Positions 61,482 to 64,000 of a DNA stretch of 64,000 nucleotides are shown here, one piece after another. Under the pieces are notes generated by a model that was not told the origin of the DNA, searched no databases, and was given only the letters and a program-made list of their open reading frames with translations. The stretch is from FEB-25 sp963822175. Its GTDB lineage: Bacteria; Chloroflexota; Anaerolineae; Anaerolineales; UBA4823. Made by a program: the position numbers and the translations under genes. Each line of letters starts with the position of its first letter. Position 1 is the first letter of the stretch. The stretch lies in assembly GCA_963822175.1 (NCBI GenBank), contig CAWGGJ010000008.1, positions 558,001 through 622,000 of the forward strand, read 5' to 3'.

Positions 61482-62684
61482 TCATGCAATAATCTTGGTG
61501 ATCACACCAGCACCGACGGTCAGGCCGCCTTCGCGGATGGCGAACTTGGAACCTTGCTCCAAAGCCACCGGTATGATCAATTCAACTTCCAGGTTCACAT
61601 TATCTCCCGGCATCACCATCTCCACCCCTTCGGGCAGCTTGATGTTGCCGGTCACGTCCATGGTGCGGATGTAGAACTGCGGTCGGTACCCGGTGAAGAA
61701 CGCCTTGTGCCGTCCACCTTCTTCCTTGCGCAGCACGTACACTTCACTCATGAACTTGGTGTGCGGGGTGATCGAGCCGGGCTTGGCTACCACCTGGCCG
61801 CGCTCGACATCTGTGCGCTCGATACCGCGCAGCAGAATACCGGCATTATCCCCGGCTTGTACCTGCTCCAGTTCTTTGTGGAACATCTCTGTGCCTGTGA
61901 TCACCGAGCTCATGCTCTTCTCTCGCAGACCCACGATCTCCACCGGCTCACCCTTCTTGGCTACACCGCGCTCCACTCTGCCTGTCACCACCGTGCCACG
62001 ACCCTTGATCGAGAACACATCTTCGATCGGCATCATGAACGGCTTCTCGGTCTCGCGCACCGGCTCCGGAATGTACTCGTCCACCACCCGCAGCAATTCC
62101 TTGATGCAGGCATATTCGGGTGCATTCACATCCGTGCTCGTGCTCTCCAGGGCCAGTAAAGCACTCCCTCGCACGATCGGGGTCGTGTCTCCAGGGAACT
62201 CATACTCGTTCAACAGGTCACGCAGCTCCATCTCCACCAGCTCCAGCAGCTCCTCATCATCCATCATGTCCACCTTGTTCAGGAAGACCACGATGGCAGG
62301 AACTTCCACCTGGCGTGCCAGCAGCACATGCTCACGCGTCTGCGGCATCGGTCCATCTGGAGCCGCAACCACCAGGATCGCTCCGTCCACCTGCGCTGCT
62401 CCCGTGATCATGTTCTTGATGTAGTCACGGTGCCCAGGCATGTCCACGTGGGCGTAGTGCCGCTTGGTGGTCTGGTATTCCACATGGGCAATGTTGATCG
62501 TGATGCCGCGCTCTTTCTCTTCCGGTGCATTGTCGATCGTATAGAACGACCGGTATTCAGCCTGCCCCAAAAACGAGCAGTACTTGGTGATCGCAGCGGT
62601 CAAGGTTGTTTTCCCGTGGTCGATGTGTCCCATCGTACCGACGTTCATGTGGGGCTTGGTTCGCTCAAATTTTTGCTTTGCCAT
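61482..62684 (-). CDS. tuf: Elongation factor Tu
   Basis: 400 residues: GTMGHIDHGKTTLTAAITKY (P-loop), RGITINIAHVEYQT, DMPGHRDY, NKVDMMDDEE and domains II-III with GRGTVVTGRVERG, GGRHKAFFTGYRPQFYIRT. It brings aminoacyl-tRNA to the ribosome as the GTP form. Codon use is more G+C-rich than in flanking genes (38 of 60 bases at 61921-61980), as expected for the most expressed gene or for gene conversion with a second copy. GGAG precedes the ATG. Confidence 0.98.
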   Translation of the reverse strand: MAKQKFERTKPHMNVGTMGHIDHGKTTLTAAITKYCSFLGQAEYRSFYTIDNAPEEKERGITINIAHVEYQTTKRHYAHVDMPGHRDYIKNMITGAAQVDGAILVVAAPDGPMPQTREHVLLARQVEVPAIVVFLNKVDMMDDEELLELVEMELRDLLNEYEFPGDTTPIVRGSALLALESTSTDVNAPEYACIKELLRVVDEYIPEPVRETEKPFMMPIEDVFSIKGRGTVVTGRVERGVAKKGEPVEIVGLREKSMSSVITGTEMFHKELEQVQAGDNAGILLRGIERTDVERGQVVAKPGSITPHTKFMSEVYVLRKEEGGRHKAFFTGYRPQFYIRTMDVTGNIKLPEGVEMVMPGDNVNLEVELIIPVALEQGSKFAIREGGLTVGAGVITKIIA

Positions 62685-62722
62685 AAACGTTCTCCTTAAT
62701 AATTCAGAAGCAATAAATAGTT

Positions 62723-64000
62723 TTATGCAAGTATTGTTTTTGCCACATTCTCAGAGACCTGAGCATAGTGGTCAAATTCCATAGTAAAAACGCCTCGTCC
62801 CTGGGTTGCCGACCGGAGATCGGTGGCGTAACCAAACATTTCTGCCAGGGGGACCATTCCGGTGATCATCTGGGCGTTACCTGGGCGCATTTCGGTCCCA
62901 ATGATATTACCCCGGCGCGCATTCAGCTGCCCCATGATTTCACCGAGGAATTCCTCGGGCGTCACAACTTCCACCTTCATGATCGGCTCCTGCAGGATGG
63001 GGCTGGCTTTATGGATGGCTTCTTTGAAAGCCATGGAAGCTGCCATCTTGAAGGCCATATCACTTGAGTCCACTTCGTGGTAGGAGCCATCGATCAGACG
63101 AACTTTGACATCCACCACAGGGTAACCCGCCAGAACACCAGCTTCAGCCGATTCTCGGACACCTTTTTCTACTGCAGGCAGGTATTCCTTGGGAATAACA
63201 CCGCCGACAATCGCATTCTCATAATCAATCCCGCTGCCCGATTCTCCAGGCGCAATTGCCAGGATAACATGCCCGTATTGTCCACGTCCACCAGTTTGTT
63301 TGATGTAGCGGTATTCGGCTTTTTCCACTGGGCGTGTGATCGTTTCACGATACGCTACCTGTGGTTTACCGACCCGGGCTTGAACCCTGAATTCACGCAT
63401 CATGCGGTCTACGAGAATTTCCAGGTGAAGCTCACCCATTCCAGATATGATCGTCTGTCCTGTTTCTTCATCCACCCGCACCTTGAAAGTGGGATCTTCC
63501 TCTGACAGCTTGTGTAAAGCTTCCGACATTTTATCCTGGTCAGCTGTTGTGCGGGGCTCAATGGCGACGGATATCACTGGTTCTGGGAAGGAGATATTCT
63601 CAAGGACCACCTGATTGGATGCATCACACACCGTATCGCCAGTGAATGATTCTTTGAGGCCGAGAACAGCTCCGATATCTCCTGCAAGGATTTCATCGAT
63701 ATCCTCGCGCCTGTCAGCATACATGCGCAGGAGACGACCCACGCGTTCTTTCCGATCTTTGGTCGGATTGAACACCATGGAGCCTTGAGTGATCTTACCT
63801 GAATACACTCTAATATATGCCAGACGCCCAACGTAGGGGTCTGAGACGATTTTAAAGACCAAGGCACTCATTGAAGCATCATCTTCAGCCGGTCGGCTAA
63901 CTTCATGACCCGTATGAGGATGAATGCCTGTTACAGGAGGAACATCTGCCGGTGAGGGAAGATAATCGATCACTCCATCCAATAAGAGCTGTACACCTTT
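62723..64000 (-). CDS. fusA: Elongation factor G, C-terminal part (start outside window)
   Basis: The frame is open from the right edge to a stop at 62725-62723, about 425 codons covering the end of the GTPase domain through domain V. Visible are LDGVIDYLPSPADVPP, FKIVSDPYVGRLAYIRVYSG (domain II), MGELHLEILVDRMMREF (domain III), the domain IV start GRGQYGHVILAI, and EPIMKVEVVTPEEFLGEIMG with NARRGNIIG (domain V). EF-G drives translocation and ribosome recycling. The GTP-binding motifs lie beyond the window. Thirty-eight bases before tuf. Confidence 0.97.
   Translation of the reverse strand, partial: KGVQLLLDGVIDYLPSPADVPPVTGIHPHTGHEVSRPAEDDASMSALVFKIVSDPYVGRLAYIRVYSGKITQGSMVFNPTKDRKERVGRLLRMYADRREDIDEILAGDIGAVLGLKESFTGDTVCDASNQVVLENISFPEPVISVAIEPRTTADQDKMSEALHKLSEEDPTFKVRVDEETGQTIISGMGELHLEILVDRMMREFRVQARVGKPQVAYRETITRPVEKAEYRYIKQTGGRGQYGHVILAIAPGESGSGIDYENAIVGGVIPKEYLPAVEKGVRESAEAGVLAGYPVVDVKVRLIDGSYHEVDSSDMAFKMAASMAFKEAIHKASPILQEPIMKVEVVTPEEFLGEIMGQLNARRGNIIGTEMRPGNAQMITGMVPLAEMFGYATDLRSATQGRGVFTMEFDHYAQVSENVAKTILA

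Overview
The window reads as a chromosomal segment of a Chloroflexota bacterium, most probably class Anaerolineae. This is inferred from the mix of genes: a lipoprotein with a Thr/Pro-rich stalk and an NBR1-like Ig domain, a mevalonate-pathway decarboxylase, a FabL-type enoyl-ACP reductase, and a ribosomal cluster in Gram-positive-like order with zinc-binding S14, S4, L24 and L36. Base composition is near 50% G+C. I found no rRNA, tRNA, CRISPR, insertion sequence or prophage.

Region 1 (1-13.3 kb) opens with a truncated lipoprotein gene, a deoxynucleoside kinase and a UbiA prenyltransferase. A minus-strand group (8457 down to 4096) follows: TPR protein, E1-beta-like 2-oxoacid dehydrogenase subunit, small Cys-containing protein, a lipoyl/E3-binding/NeuD acyltransferase fusion, and a DegT aminotransferase. 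The fusion has the domain order of a dehydrogenase E2 subunit, but with a sugar O/N-acyltransferase in place of the usual catalytic domain. I regard it as the most interesting object here. Upstream lies mfd, broken by an in-frame stop and a frameshift, then pth.

Region 2 (13.4-31.2 kb) is housekeeping and metabolism: roadblock protein, pyrG, eno, radC, acylphosphatase, AEC transporter, HEAT-repeat protein, RseP-type protease, mevalonate (di)phosphate decarboxylase, an amine-oxidase-like flavoprotein, an acyl-CoA dehydrogenase-like protein, a PlsC-like acyltransferase, a MATE exporter and typA. typA carries a one-base frameshift in a run of five T.

Region 3 (31.2-44.4 kb) is accessory: a GNAT-like protein with a GPH sugar symporter, a zinc-ribbon/L12-like/NHL membrane protein, an epimerase-GNAT-enolase-superfamily operon (probable N-acylamino acid racemase system), a cyclase-family hydrolase, a seven-repeat FG-GAP protein, a PEBP-like protein, fabL, a polyprenol-phosphate mannosyltransferase and a YabN/MazG fusion.

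Region 4 (44.4-64 kb) is one minus-strand block joining the str, S10, spc and alpha operons: fusA (cut by the window edge), tuf, rpsJ, rplC-D-W-B, rpsS, rplV, rpsC, rplP, rpmC, rpsQ, rplN-X-E, rpsN, rpsH, rplF-R, rpsE, rpmD, rplO, secY, adk, map, rpmJ, rpsM-K-D, rpoA, rplQ, truA, rplM, rpsI, ending at a strong hairpin. Gaps are mostly a few to tens of bases or overlaps. The exception is a 219-base structured gap between rpsJ and rplC that looks like a cis-regulatory leader RNA. infA is absent from its usual place between map and rpmJ.
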